A DNA stretch of 64,000 bases. Origin: Neorhizobium galegae. Lineage in GTDB: Bacteria > Pseudomonadota > Alphaproteobacteria > Rhizobiales > Rhizobiaceae. Shown here one piece after another: positions 45,183 to 54,671 of the stretch (its first letter is position 1; every line of letters starts with the position of its first letter). Made by a program: the position numbers and the translations under genes. The DNA lies in NCBI RefSeq assembly GCF_017877135.1, contig NZ_JAGIPH010000010.1:124001-188000 (forward strand). Reading direction: 5' to 3'. Below the pieces are notes generated by a model. It did not search any database. It was not told the DNA's origin and saw only the letters and a program-made list of their open reading frames with translations.

Positions 45183-46355
45183 TCATTTATATGGGTCTGC
45201 AGCATCCCTAAGGCCATCGCCCAGGAAATTGAAGGCAAGGATCACGAAAATGACCGGCAGGACCGGAAAAAGCAGCCAGGGATACAGTGCCAGAACACTC
45301 ACCGTTCGCGCTTCCGTGAGCAGAACGCCCCAGCTGGTAATGGGGGGACGCAGCCCGAGGCCCAAGAAGCTCAGGGTCGTTTCCCCAAGGATCATGCTGG
45401 GGATGGTGAGCGTGGCGCTGGCGATCAGATGCGACAGAAAGCCGGGGATGAGGTGACGCCCGATGATGCGGGTGCTCCCCGCCCCCATCATCTGCGCCGC
45501 CAGCACATAATCCTCTTCCCGGAGCGCCAGAAGCTTGGAGCGCACCGCGCGGGCAAGTCCCGTCCAGTCGAGCAGGCCGAGGATGAAGGTGATGCCGAGA
45601 TAGACAAGAAGCGGGCTCCAGTCGACCGGCAGGATGGCGGCAAGTGCCAGCCAGAGCGGAATGCTCGGGATGGATTGCAGCACCTCGATCACCCGCTGCA
45701 CGACGAGATCGAACCAGCCGCCCCAGTAGCCGGCGAGCCCGCCGATCACAATGCCGAGAACGAAACTGGTCATGACGCCGAGAAGACCGATGGTGAGCGA
45801 AATGCGCGCGCCGTAAAGGATACGCGACAGGATATCGCGACCGAGCCTGTCGGTGCCCAGCCAGAAGAACTGGCTGTTTTCCGGCGGGCAGACCAGATGC
45901 AGGTCGGCATCCACCAGCCCCCAGAACTTGTAGGGTTCGCCATGGCAGAAGAAGCGCAGCGGCTGGATATCCGTCTTGTCGGGCGTATAGACCCGCTGCA
46001 GCGTCTGCATGTCGAGCCGCATGGTCTGGCCATAGACGAAGGGGCCGACAAAGCTGCCCTCATGGAAGAGGTGCACCGATTGCGGCGGCGCATAGATGAA
46101 TTCGACATTGCGGGTGTGCACCTTGTAGGGCGCCAGGAATTCCACGATCACGATCATCAGATAGGCGAGAAGAAGCGCGATGCCCGAAATGAGGGCCAGC
46201 CGGTGGCGACGAAAGCGCCACCACATCAGCTTCAACTGCGAGGCCTGGTCGGCGGGCATGGTCCCGGCGGCGGCATCGTCGGCATAAGGGTCGAACGGCG
46301 TATCGCGCACGTAATGCGGCAGGATGTCGGAAGGGGTATCGGTGCGCGATGTCAT
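45183..46355 (-). CDS. Oligopeptide-type ABC transporter permease (YejE/DppC-like)
   Basis: A 390-residue permease, longer than usual DppC (about 300). The extra length is a cytoplasmic N-terminal tail and a periplasmic insert of about 80 residues after the first helix (HTRNVEFIYAPPQSVHLFHEG... to CPPENSQFFWLGTDRLGRDIL), a feature of YejE-type permeases. The EAA loop is present (YVLAAQMMGAGSTRIIGRHLIPG). It overlaps the upstream permease gene by four bases and is last in its operon. Substrate not determinable; microcin C-like peptides or oligopeptides are handled by relatives. Confidence 0.86.
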   Translation of the reverse strand: MTSRTDTPSDILPHYVRDTPFDPYADDAAAGTMPADQASQLKLMWWRFRRHRLALISGIALLLAYLMIVIVEFLAPYKVHTRNVEFIYAPPQSVHLFHEGSFVGPFVYGQTMRLDMQTLQRVYTPDKTDIQPLRFFCHGEPYKFWGLVDADLHLVCPPENSQFFWLGTDRLGRDILSRILYGARISLTIGLLGVMTSFVLGIVIGGLAGYWGGWFDLVVQRVIEVLQSIPSIPLWLALAAILPVDWSPLLVYLGITFILGLLDWTGLARAVRSKLLALREEDYVLAAQMMGAGSTRIIGRHLIPGFLSHLIASATLTIPSMILGETTLSFLGLGLRPPITSWGVLLTEARTVSVLALYPWLLFPVLPVIFVILAFNFLGDGLRDAADPYK

Positions 46356-47359
46356 TTCGTGGCTCCTCCGCGCAGGCGGATCCGTGGATCGAGAATGGCA
46401 AGCGCGATGTCGGAGATCAGCACGCCGATCACGGTGAGGAAGGCGAGGAACATCAGGAACGACCCCGCCAGATACATGTCCTGGCTCTGCAGCGCGCGGA
46501 TGAGCATCGGCCCGGTGGTTTCGAGCGACAGAACGACCGCGGTGATTTCAGCGCCGGAAATAACCGCCGGCAGCACCGAACCGATATCCGAGATGAAGAA
46601 GTTGAGTGACATGCGCAGCGGATACTTGATCAGCACCTTGAACGGATGCAGGCCTTTGGCCCGCGCCGTCATCACATATTGCTTGTGCAACTCGTCGAGC
46701 AGGTTGGCGCGCACGCGGCGCACCATGCCGGCGGTTCCAGCCGTGCCGATGATGATAACCGGGATCCAGATGTGCTCGAGGATCGATGTGAACTTGTCCC
46801 AGCTCATCGGTTCGGAGAGATATTTCTGGTCCATCAGGTGCCCGATGGATGTGCCGAACCAGATATTGGCAAGATACATCAACACCAGCGCCAGCACGAA
46901 ATTGGGCACCGCAAGACCGATCAGGCCAAGCAGAGTCAGGCCGTAATCGCCCCAGCTATACTGGTGGGTGGCCGAGTAGATGCCGATGGGGAAGGCCAGG
47001 AGCCAGGTGAGGATGATGGTGACGGTGGAGACCAGAACCGTCAGCCACAACCGGTCGCCCACCACGTCGGTCACCGGCATGCGGTATTCGAAGGAATAGC
47101 CGAAATCACCGGTCAGCATGCCGCCCACCCAGTGCACATAGCGGATCGGCAGCGGCTGATCGAAGCCATAGCGAGCGCGCAGCGCCTCGATTTCCTGCAT
47201 GTCGGCCTTTTCGCCGATCGCCTTCAGCTCCTCGACATAGCTTTCGAAATAGTCGCCCGGCGGCAGCTCGATGATGGTGAAGATCAGCATGGAGATCAGC
47301 ACCAGCGTCGGGATCATCACCATAAAGCGCCAGAGGATGTAGCGGATCATCTCACGCAT
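46352..47359 (-). CDS. Oligopeptide-type ABC transporter permease (YejB/DppB-like)
   Basis: A 335-residue permease with six helices, starting MIRYILWRFMVMIPTLVLISMLIFTIIELPPGDYFE shortly after Met1. The periplasmic segment contains LRARYGFDQPLPIRYVHWVGGML, common in this family, and the EAA loop is VMTARAKGLHPFKVLIKYPLR. Its start overlaps the binding-protein gene by eight bases and its stop the next permease by four. Confidence 0.88.
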   Translation of the reverse strand: MREMIRYILWRFMVMIPTLVLISMLIFTIIELPPGDYFESYVEELKAIGEKADMQEIEALRARYGFDQPLPIRYVHWVGGMLTGDFGYSFEYRMPVTDVVGDRLWLTVLVSTVTIILTWLLAFPIGIYSATHQYSWGDYGLTLLGLIGLAVPNFVLALVLMYLANIWFGTSIGHLMDQKYLSEPMSWDKFTSILEHIWIPVIIIGTAGTAGMVRRVRANLLDELHKQYVMTARAKGLHPFKVLIKYPLRMSLNFFISDIGSVLPAVISGAEITAVVLSLETTGPMLIRALQSQDMYLAGSFLMFLAFLTVIGVLISDIALAILDPRIRLRGGATK

Positions 47360-49253
47360 CTTGATCGTACCAGAATGTGTCGGGTCTGTAGACGCCGAGA
47401 TAGGACATGGGATCGAAGCCGTAGAGCCCGTCGCGCGGCATATTGCGCAGCCGCGTGGAATGCACCACCGGCTGCAGCGTGGCGTTGACGGTCCCGATGG
47501 TGAACACCTGGTCGGCGCAGAGCGCCAGCATCTCGTGCCAGACGGCGGCCCGCTCTTCCTCGGTCTCCGAATGACGCCATTTGTCCAGAAGCTCGTTGAG
47601 GCGGATTGCTTCCGGCATGTCGGGCGCCTGCCCGTCGCTGCCGCCCGAATAGGAGAAGAGACCCCAGAGCGGCCATTGCATCTGGTCGTCGCTGGTCGGC
47701 GCCAGATCCTTCGGCGACATGTCGGCAGTTGGCACGCCGTTGTCGAGGCCGGCGGAAATGGTCATCACCGTATCACCGCCCTTGACGCGGCGGCGCAAGA
47801 GCTCGCGCTGCGAGGTGCGCACGAAGATCTTGATGCCGATCTCCAGCCAATGGTCGTGGATAAGCTCGAGAATATCCGTATCGACGCTGTGCTCGCCGGT
47901 CGTTTCAACGATCAGCTTGGCGTAGCGGCCATCCGGCAGCAGGCGAAGCCCGTCGTGGCGACGGCCCGTAAGGCCCACCTCGTCCAGCAGGCGATTGGCC
48001 TGATCCGGATCGTATTTTGCCCAGGCATCGCGATACTGCGGCTTGAACAGCGGGCTCTCCGGCAAAACCGTATTGGCGCTTTCCTTGGCAAGACCGAAGA
48101 ACACCGCCATGTTGATCTCGTGCCGGTTGACGGCAAGCGACAGCGCCCGGCGCACCCGAACGTCGCGCAACAGCGCGTTCCACACCGGATCCTTGCAATT
48201 GAGGTTCGGCATCAGCGCGGCGCGCGACCCCTGGATGCGCTTCCAGAGATCCACCGTGATCGGATAGCGCTGCTCGGCATTCTTGAGGAAGGTATAGTCG
48301 GCGAAATCGAGGTTGGTGAACTGCAGGTCGCTTTCACCGGTCCCGGTCTTTGCGGCAATCAGGTCCGGCGAGCTGATGTCGAAGAAGACGCGGTCGATAT
48401 AGGGCAGTTGCTGCCCCTTTTCGTCCACCCGGTGATAGTAGGGATTGCGCTCGAAAACGAAACGTCCGGCCGGCGGCGGGGTGATATTGCGCCAGGCATC
48501 GAGCGAGGGAAGGTCCGGATTTTCCGGACGCACCGTGCGCGACAGCTTCTGGTGCAGGGCCACCCAGTCCTCCACCCGGTTCTTGGCGATGTGGCCCTTG
48601 AGCTTTTCCGCCGTCTGATAGGTCGGATGGAATTCCTTCAGATAAGCGGCCGGCATCATCAGGCGCAGCGGCGACGGCGAGGCGATGTCGGTGAGGAAAT
48701 CGGGATTAGGCTCATCCCAGCTGTAGCGTACGGTCAGCGCATCCAGGACCTCGAAGCGCGGCGCCTTGCCGTTGATCTTCAGGCTGGACGGAATGCCGCC
48801 GCGATAAAGCTCCTTGTTGAGGAACATGTCCTCCCAGACATAGCGAAAATCCTCGGACGTAAACAGGCTGCCGTCCGACCAGCGGTGGCCTTCGCGCAGC
48901 TTGAAGGTGAAGATGCGTTCGCGCTCCACATGGAAGCTTTCCAGAAGATCCGGCTCCATCGCGAACTTCTCGTTATAGCCGATCAGCCGCGCATAGGAGA
49001 TGATGGGCATGTAGCGGATGTCGCGCTGACCGCCGATCAGGATGCGCAAGGTGCCGCCCGGCCTGCCGATGGCCTTGCCTTCACCGGCGACTGTGATCAC
49101 GCGGGGGTTCTTCGGCAGGCGTTCGGCAAGAGACGGCAGTGCTGCGGTCGCGGCGTCTTCTGCGGGCGTGGAGGCGGCGAACGCTGCGCCGAGCATGGAA
49201 TGCGGCAGAAGCGTGCCGCCCAGAAGCGCCATTGCCTGTCTGCGTGTGATCAT
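47352..49253 (-). CDS. Oligopeptide-type ABC transporter substrate-binding protein
   Basis: A 633-residue family-5 binding protein. The N-terminus MITRRQAMALLGG... carries two arginines before a hydrophobic stretch and AFAAS, consistent with a Tat-type signal, unlike the Sec signal of DppA in this window. Family blocks: LLESFHVERERIFTFKLREGHRWSDGSLFTSEDFRYVWEDM, VFFDISSPDLIAAKTGTGESDLQF, DVRVRRALSLAVNRHEINM. It overlaps the ATPase gene upstream (ATGA) and the permease downstream, so it is not given its own hairpin or gap. Confidence 0.86.
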   Translation of the reverse strand: MITRRQAMALLGGTLLPHSMLGAAFAASTPAEDAATAALPSLAERLPKNPRVITVAGEGKAIGRPGGTLRILIGGQRDIRYMPIISYARLIGYNEKFAMEPDLLESFHVERERIFTFKLREGHRWSDGSLFTSEDFRYVWEDMFLNKELYRGGIPSSLKINGKAPRFEVLDALTVRYSWDEPNPDFLTDIASPSPLRLMMPAAYLKEFHPTYQTAEKLKGHIAKNRVEDWVALHQKLSRTVRPENPDLPSLDAWRNITPPPAGRFVFERNPYYHRVDEKGQQLPYIDRVFFDISSPDLIAAKTGTGESDLQFTNLDFADYTFLKNAEQRYPITVDLWKRIQGSRAALMPNLNCKDPVWNALLRDVRVRRALSLAVNRHEINMAVFFGLAKESANTVLPESPLFKPQYRDAWAKYDPDQANRLLDEVGLTGRRHDGLRLLPDGRYAKLIVETTGEHSVDTDILELIHDHWLEIGIKIFVRTSQRELLRRRVKGGDTVMTISAGLDNGVPTADMSPKDLAPTSDDQMQWPLWGLFSYSGGSDGQAPDMPEAIRLNELLDKWRHSETEEERAAVWHEMLALCADQVFTIGTVNATLQPVVHSTRLRNMPRDGLYGFDPMSYLGVYRPDTFWYDQDA

Positions 49254-51139
49254 GCCCGCAACTCCCGCGCATCGACATCCCGGCGGGCCAGCACGAAATG
49301 GCCGTCACCCAGATCGGCATGGGTGAGGTCGTCGCCCTCGTCCTCGCTGACGAACTGGCGGGCCCACAGCTTGCGGGCGGCAGCGCTTGGCTGGCCAATG
49401 GCCTCGAAATCCAGCGGATGGTCGAGGTTTGGCATCGGAACCGCCGCCAAAAGCTTCTTGGTATAGGGGTGCACGGGGTGGCGCATGATGACGTCGCAGG
49501 GGGCGATTTCGACGATCCGTCCGGCATACATCACGGCCACGCGGTCTGCCATGTAGTTCACCACGGCCAGATTGTGCGAGATGAACAGGTAGGTGAGGCC
49601 AAGGTCGCGCTTCAGGTCCTTCATCAGGTTGAGGATCTGGGCCTGGATGGACACATCGAGCGCCGAGACCGGCTCGTCGCAGATGAGAAGATCAGGCCCC
49701 AGCGCAAGCGCGCGGGCGATGCCGATGCGCTGGCGCTGACCGCCGGAAAAACTGTGCGGATAACGGCTGATCGAATTCTCCGGCAGGCCGATGGCGTTGA
49801 CGAGGCGAAGCGTTGCATCGAGCCGCGCCTGCGCATTGCCGCGCCTGTGGATTTCAAGCGGCTCGCTGATGATGTTACGCACCGTCATGCGGGGCGAAAG
49901 AGACGAGACCGGATCCTGGAACACCATCTGGATGCGGGTGCGCAGGATATCGAGTTCATCCCCTTGCGCCTTCAGCACATCGATCGGCTTGCCTTCGCCG
50001 CTGAAGACGATCTGGCCGGCGTCCGGCGCCACGCCGCGCATCAGGATCTTGCTGAGCGTGGTCTTACCGCAGCCGCTTTCGCCGACGAGGCCGAGGGTCT
50101 CGCCGCGGCGGATCTCGAAGGAGACATCGTTGACGGCAAGGGTCGGCGGTGGCGGTCGCATGCCAAAGCCGCCGCCGCGCTTGGAGGAAAAGGATTTCGA
50201 GACCCCGCGCACGCTGAGCAGCACGTCCGGCAGGGCAGCCGTGCCGCGGGCCTTCTTGTCGATCAGCCCCTCGGCATGCACCTTGATCTCGCGCAGCGGC
50301 TTTAGCCGCTTGTCGCGCGGCAGATCGAAATCGGGCACGGCCGCCATCAGGCCCTTGGTGTAGGGATGTTGCGCATGGCGGAAGATCGCCTCGACGGGAC
50401 CGGATTCCATCACCTCGCCGCGATAGACCACCACCACCTCGTCGGCCATGCTGGCGACGACCCCGAGATCATGGGTAATCAGGAGCATGGCCATGCCGAG
50501 CTTCGACTGCAGATCACGCAAAAGCTTCAGGATCTGCGCCTGGATGGTGACGTCAAGCGCCGTTGTCGGCTCGTCAGCGATCAGGAGCGACGGCTTGCAG
50601 ATCAGCGCCATGGCAATCATCGCACGCTGGCGCATGCCGCCCGACAGCTCGAACGGATACATTTCGAAGGCCCGGGCCGGATCGGCAAAGCCGACCAGCC
50701 CCAGCATTTCACGACAGCGTTCCAGCCGTTCCGATGGCGACAGGACGGTGTGGACGCGCAGCACTTCCTCGATCTGGTTGCCGACGGTGTGCATGGGCGA
50801 GAACGAGGTCATCGGCTCCTGGAAGATCATCCCGATGCGATTGCCGCGGATCGCCCGGATCTGGCGCCCGTCATGCGGCAGCGACAGGAGATCGTGAGTC
50901 TCGCCCGTATCAGGGTCGTGAAACAGCACACGGCCCGAAATGCGCGCCGTCGCCGCCTCGATGCCCATCACCGAACGGCCAAGGACCGATTTTCCTGACC
51001 CTGACTCCCCCACCAGTGCGGTGACCTTGCCCGGACGAATCCGCATGGAGATGGTCTTGACGGCATCGATGCTACCACCCCACATGGGGAAGGAGACAGA
51101 CAGACCATCGATGTGGAGCAGATCTGCACGGTCAGTCAT
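49250..51139 (-). CDS. Fused double ATP-binding protein of an oligopeptide ABC importer (YejF-like)
   Basis: A 629-residue protein made of two complete ABC ATPase halves. First half: GESGSGKSVL, FQEPMTSFSPM, LSGGMRQRAMIAMAL, LLIADEPTTALD. Second half: GESGCGKTTL, FQDPVSSLSPRM, FSGGQRQRIGIARAL, LLICDEPVSALD. Both end with oligopeptide-type YTK tails. It heads the operon (ATPase, binding protein, permease, permease), an order different from the dpp operon. Both sites look active. Confidence 0.93.
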   Translation of the reverse strand: MTDRADLLHIDGLSVSFPMWGGSIDAVKTISMRIRPGKVTALVGESGSGKSVLGRSVMGIEAATARISGRVLFHDPDTGETHDLLSLPHDGRQIRAIRGNRIGMIFQEPMTSFSPMHTVGNQIEEVLRVHTVLSPSERLERCREMLGLVGFADPARAFEMYPFELSGGMRQRAMIAMALICKPSLLIADEPTTALDVTIQAQILKLLRDLQSKLGMAMLLITHDLGVVASMADEVVVVYRGEVMESGPVEAIFRHAQHPYTKGLMAAVPDFDLPRDKRLKPLREIKVHAEGLIDKKARGTAALPDVLLSVRGVSKSFSSKRGGGFGMRPPPPTLAVNDVSFEIRRGETLGLVGESGCGKTTLSKILMRGVAPDAGQIVFSGEGKPIDVLKAQGDELDILRTRIQMVFQDPVSSLSPRMTVRNIISEPLEIHRRGNAQARLDATLRLVNAIGLPENSISRYPHSFSGGQRQRIGIARALALGPDLLICDEPVSALDVSIQAQILNLMKDLKRDLGLTYLFISHNLAVVNYMADRVAVMYAGRIVEIAPCDVIMRHPVHPYTKKLLAAVPMPNLDHPLDFEAIGQPSAAARKLWARQFVSEDEGDDLTHADLGDGHFVLARRDVDARELRA

Positions 51140-51352
51140 GCACTATGATTCCCGGAAGCCTTGTGGCGCAATTGCCAAAGGCGCGTTCCCATTGTTGTTT
51201 TCATCAACCGTATCTCAGCATATTGCCTGTGTCCATGTTCAACACCGACAACATCGTAACCTTGTCTGGCCTGTGGATCTGCCGCAAAAACCGTTTCGGG
51301 AAGATGACAGTTCCCGAATAAATCGGGGAAAGGCTTGAACGTTTCTGCCGAA
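51140..51352. other. Upstream region of the oligopeptide importer operon
   Basis: 213 bp between the ATPase start and the palindromic repeat, expected to contain the leftward promoter. I find no clear -35/-10 pair; the stretch is moderately A/T-rich and has no gene. Confidence 0.35.
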
Positions 51353-51619
51353 TTATACCAAGTGTCGATGATAGAGTCCTATAGGACAGGCTTATCGAGT
51401 TTTCTGGCTCGGAGAGGTTTGCAGAGCGATGCTTTCGCATCCGTCAAGAACCTCGACAACGCCAGAAAGCTCGATAAGCCTGCCGACGGTGGGTCACGAC
51501 CGGTCCCTGCCGTCGTTGCGGCGCTTGCCCGATGCGACAGCATCGCGCTGCGCACCGCGCCTAGCCAGAAACCGGTCGTGACCCATCCTATAGGTTCCTA
51601 TCACCGACACTTGGTATAA
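51353..51619. repeat. 267-bp composite palindromic repeat element
   Basis: Outer ends are perfect 15-bp inverted copies: TTATACCAAGTGTCG at 51353-51367 and its complement at 51605-51619. Inside are two hairpins. Left: 51387-51408 pairs with 51461-51482 (22 bp, one mismatch). Right: GGGTCACGACCGGT (51491-51504) pairs perfectly with 51571-51584. Both hairpin loops contain a smaller GATGC...GCATC stem, and both outer arms carry CCTATAGG. It looks like two diverged copies of one palindromic unit joined head to head, similar in style to rhizobial RIME or MITE elements. No coding frame is convincing and no flanking duplication is obvious. Confidence 0.75.
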
Positions 51620-51667
51620 GGCCAACCGTTGCCGGCCGGTCTCCGATTGATCATGAAACAGGTGAAA

Positions 51668-52648
51668 ATGTCCAAGAGCGATATGACCATGAGCCCGCGC
51701 GCGGACGTGAAGGCGGTGCGCGCCCTGATCGAGAGCGGTGCGCATGAGGAGGCACGGCTGCGGCTCGAGGCGCTTTCACACGACGAAGCGGTCATGAGCG
51801 ACCCCGCTCTCGGCTCCAAAACAGTGCTCGGCTATCCGCGAAAGCTGCATGCAGCCTGGCTGAAGCTTGCCAAGGCAGAAGGCAGAGTGGTGGAACGGCT
51901 GGGTCTGCAGCATACGCTGGTGCCGCCGCCCGCGCTGCTCTCCCCCCTCACCCGGTTCGAGGGCGAAGAGAGGCGCCGGATGAACGCTCTCAACCGTGAG
52001 CCCGTGCCGCGCGTGCTGCACCAGATCTGGCTGGGCAAGCTTGGTCTTCCTCCCGCTGTCGAGGCCTGGCGCACCCATGCGGAGAAAAACGGCCTTGAAT
52101 ACCGCCTCTGGCGGGAGAGCGATCTTCAGGTGCTCGGCGTCGAAAGCCACCCGGCCTTTGAGCGCATGATGGCGGAAGGCGACTTTCCGGGCGCCGTCGA
52201 TATCGCCCGCTATTTCGTGCTGCTGGCCGAAGGCGGCATCTATCTGGATTGCGACTGGTATCCGGCCCGCGACGATCTGAGCTTTGCTGATATCCTGCCG
52301 CTGACGGGGCTTTCGGCGCTTGCCGAAGACACGCCGCGCGAGACGGGCATGGGCAGCCTGCTGCTCACCAATTCCTTCATTGCAACACCGGCCGGCCACC
52401 AGGTCTTCAAGCGTCTCCTCGACATTCTGCCAGAGGTCACGCAGCTCTTGCCCGAAGGACCGGCCTGGTGGTCGACCGGACCGCTGGTGATGACGCTTCT
52501 CTTTCGCGGAACGACATTTTCCGTGCCGGATTCAGGCTTTGTCGCCGCCAATCTTGCCCGTCGTGCCCCCCTCTCGGAGGTGGAGGACGCAAGGCGGCAA
52601 GCACTGGCGCAGGATGGCGGCCTGCTGATCGGCTGGAAATCCTGGTGA
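51668..52648 (+). CDS. Glycosyltransferase with DxD motif (GT32/capsular-type)
   Basis: A 326-residue protein. VPRVLHQIWLGKLGLPPAVEAWR followed by DFPGAVDIARYFVLLAEGGIYLDCDWYPARDD is the hallmark of GT32-like transferases; DCD is the metal-binding DxD. An N-terminal ~90 residues are helical and less conserved. The ATG at 51668 has AGGTG close upstream; 51653 is an alternative in-frame ATG. It starts just beyond the palindromic repeat, so its promoter may lie within or be shaped by that element. Likely adds a sugar to a surface polysaccharide. Confidence 0.82.
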   Translation: MSKSDMTMSPRADVKAVRALIESGAHEEARLRLEALSHDEAVMSDPALGSKTVLGYPRKLHAAWLKLAKAEGRVVERLGLQHTLVPPPALLSPLTRFEGEERRRMNALNREPVPRVLHQIWLGKLGLPPAVEAWRTHAEKNGLEYRLWRESDLQVLGVESHPAFERMMAEGDFPGAVDIARYFVLLAEGGIYLDCDWYPARDDLSFADILPLTGLSALAEDTPRETGMGSLLLTNSFIATPAGHQVFKRLLDILPEVTQLLPEGPAWWSTGPLVMTLLFRGTTFSVPDSGFVAANLARRAPLSEVEDARRQALAQDGGLLIGWKSW

Positions 52649-52651
52649 TCG

Positions 52652-53383
52652 TCAAGCGCTGAGGATCTCGGCAGAATGCCGCCAGCGGCAGGCCGGATGG
52701 CTGGCCGTCAGCGCAAAAAGCTGTTCCAGAAAATCCCAGGCCGCCGCATCATGCACGAGATGGTGCGTGAGGATGCCGATGGGGCGCATCGGCTCTTCAC
52801 CGGCGAGATATGACAGCAGCTCGGCAAACAGGGCCTCGGCCGGCTTTCCGCCATGGCTGCCATGCCAGTCCATGATGTCCACATGCGTGTTGAGAAGGGC
52901 AAGCGGCGCCGATTTTTCGCGGCCGAACACCGAAAGCGACGTAAAGCCAATCGCCGGCAGCCGGTCAACAATGGCCGGTGCAATGCGGTTCCACGGCGGA
53001 ACAAGCATGGGCAGAAACTGCGCCGGGTAAAGCTCCCGCAACTTTTCAAATCCTGCCTGCAATTCGTCGGTCACGCTTTCAAGCGGACGATCAAGGCCAA
53101 GCTCCTGTTTCTTGGCGGGAGGTACCGCATAGCTGCGATGCGACCAGCCATGCACGGCAACACGTGCAAGCGGCACCGATGCCAGTCGCCTAGCAAGCGC
53201 CTCCCCGGTCTCCTCAGGGATGACAGCAAGCGTCAGCGGCACCTCATGCGCACTCGTCAGCATCAGCAGCCGGTCAAGGGCTGGTGTGGGCGTCACCGCA
53301 TCGTCGTCGCGCAGCCAGAACGTCACCGTCCTGCCCTCGTCTGCCAACCGGTCCAGATGATCCTTCACAGCGTTCCGGCTCAT
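52652..53383 (-). CDS. NodB-like polysaccharide deacetylase family protein
   Basis: A 243-residue protein without signal peptide. Metal-site features of carbohydrate esterase family 4 are recognisable: FWLRDDDAVTP (aspartates), HGWSHRSY (HxxxH), and VPPWNRIAP. It overlaps the GT4 gene upstream by four bases (ATGA), suggesting both act on the same glycan, for example removing an N-acetyl group. It is convergent with the GT32 gene, with stops 3 bp apart. Confidence 0.82.
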   Translation of the reverse strand: MSRNAVKDHLDRLADEGRTVTFWLRDDDAVTPTPALDRLLMLTSAHEVPLTLAVIPEETGEALARRLASVPLARVAVHGWSHRSYAVPPAKKQELGLDRPLESVTDELQAGFEKLRELYPAQFLPMLVPPWNRIAPAIVDRLPAIGFTSLSVFGREKSAPLALLNTHVDIMDWHGSHGGKPAEALFAELLSYLAGEEPMRPIGILTHHLVHDAAAWDFLEQLFALTASHPACRWRHSAEILSA

Positions 53384-54471
53384 GGGCTTTCTTTCATGCT
53401 GGTTTCAAGGATCTGGTGCAGGCGAAGCGATGCCGCAGACAGGGACCGCTCCTCCGCCACGAAGCGACGGGCATTCGTGGCCAGTCTCTGGCGTTCCGGC
53501 TCATCGGTCAGCAGGGCGCGGATGGCATCGGCATAGGCCTCTGCATCTCCGGGCGGAGTCAGCAGGCCGGTTCGGCCATTGTCCACCACTTCCGGCACGC
53601 CCGCGACGTTTTCGGCAATGACCGGAAGCCCCGCGGCCTGCGCTTCGAGATAGGCAAGACCATAGGCCTCGCCATGGCCCGGCCAGAGATAGATGGCGCC
53701 CCGCGACAGGTATTCGGCCACCTCGCCCGGTTCCTTCTGGCCGACAAACCGGACACGTCCGGGCGGCAGCGCAGCGCCGAAGGCCTGCTCCACTTCCGCC
53801 CGCGCCGGCCCGTCGCCGATGATGGTGAGCGTCCAGTCAAGATCGCAAAGTCGATGAAGCGCCTCTGCAAGGGCGGTATAGCTGCTCAGCTTGTCGCCCG
53901 GACGCATCATCGCAACCGTCATCAGATGGCGAGGCTCCGGCCGCGGCTTTTCGGCCAGAAACGGTGCGGGATCGACAAACGGTGACAGCCGCGCGAAGCG
54001 GGCAGCCGGCGCCACGTCCAGCAGGCCCTGATGATCCCGCTGTGTGAGGCAGATATTCACGCGCGCCTGACGAATGCCGGAGAGCACCATCTCCTGCGAC
54101 AGCGCCCAGCCGCCGATATTGCGCCGCCTGGAATAGGAGGATTCGGCGGTCACATAGGGCAGCGAAAATTGCCGGCAGAGTTCCAGACCCAAAAGATCCG
54201 GTGCCTTGTAATAGGGGTGGTAACAGAACCAGAGATCCGGCAGTCCCTTCGACCGCCACGCAACCGCGATCCGCTCGCGCTCCGCCTCCGCGATCATCTT
54301 CTGGTCATCCGGCACGTCGGGCGTTGCGGAAAAGGACCGGAACTCCGACACCCTCTTCACATCATGCCCCGCGAGCGTCAGAGCGCTCAGGATTTGCCGC
54401 GCCATCAGACGGTCGCCGGAGGGGACCGGATGGTTGGGAGATTTGAGCGGCGCGTAAAAGGCAATCTTCAT
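53380..54471 (-). CDS. Glycosyltransferase family 4
   Basis: A 363-residue GT-B enzyme beginning KIAFYAPLKSPNHPVPSGDRLMARQILSALTLAGHDV. Donor-site features: MTVAMMRPGDKLSSYTALAEAL, LTIIGDGPARAEVE and WPGHGEAYGLAYLEAQAAGLPVIAENVAGVPEVV (EX7E motif). The frame is open 30 codons further upstream, but the ATG at 54471 begins the family homology. It is coupled to the deacetylase gene by a four-base overlap and is divergent from the nucleotide-sugar dehydrogenase. Confidence 0.87.
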   Translation of the reverse strand: MKIAFYAPLKSPNHPVPSGDRLMARQILSALTLAGHDVKRVSEFRSFSATPDVPDDQKMIAEAERERIAVAWRSKGLPDLWFCYHPYYKAPDLLGLELCRQFSLPYVTAESSYSRRRNIGGWALSQEMVLSGIRQARVNICLTQRDHQGLLDVAPAARFARLSPFVDPAPFLAEKPRPEPRHLMTVAMMRPGDKLSSYTALAEALHRLCDLDWTLTIIGDGPARAEVEQAFGAALPPGRVRFVGQKEPGEVAEYLSRGAIYLWPGHGEAYGLAYLEAQAAGLPVIAENVAGVPEVVDNGRTGLLTPPGDAEAYADAIRALLTDEPERQRLATNARRFVAEERSLSAASLRLHQILETSMKESP

Positions 54472-54671
54472 CTCTGCGAGATGGCGCAAGCTGCCCGCCG
54501 TTTGCAAGGCACCGGTCCAAGATTTTTTGTCATGACAGGCGCTTCGCCCTCGGCTGATCACGCAAAGCGCGAGCCGTGTTGATCACGCCGCGCGCGCCCT
54601 CACCTTGACAGGTCCGCCGTTGCGCCTCACTTGAAGCAGCCGAACAGTCGCGCCCAGCGGAGAGGCATCAG

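Noticed and set aside
43710-46946. Rightward open frame of 1078 codons across the glycosyltransferase and permease genes
   Set aside because: It runs antisense over three or more well-supported genes, is rich in Arg/His/Gln/Asp with no family pattern, and has no ribosome site. Long antisense frames are expected in GC-rich DNA.
47361-49466. Rightward open frame of 701 codons opposite the oligopeptide binding protein
   Set aside because: Antisense shadow of a family-5 binding protein; no start signal and low-complexity basic composition.
51335-51619. Short open frames inside the palindromic element
   Set aside because: They follow the repeat structure, lack ribosome sites, and do not resemble a transposase.
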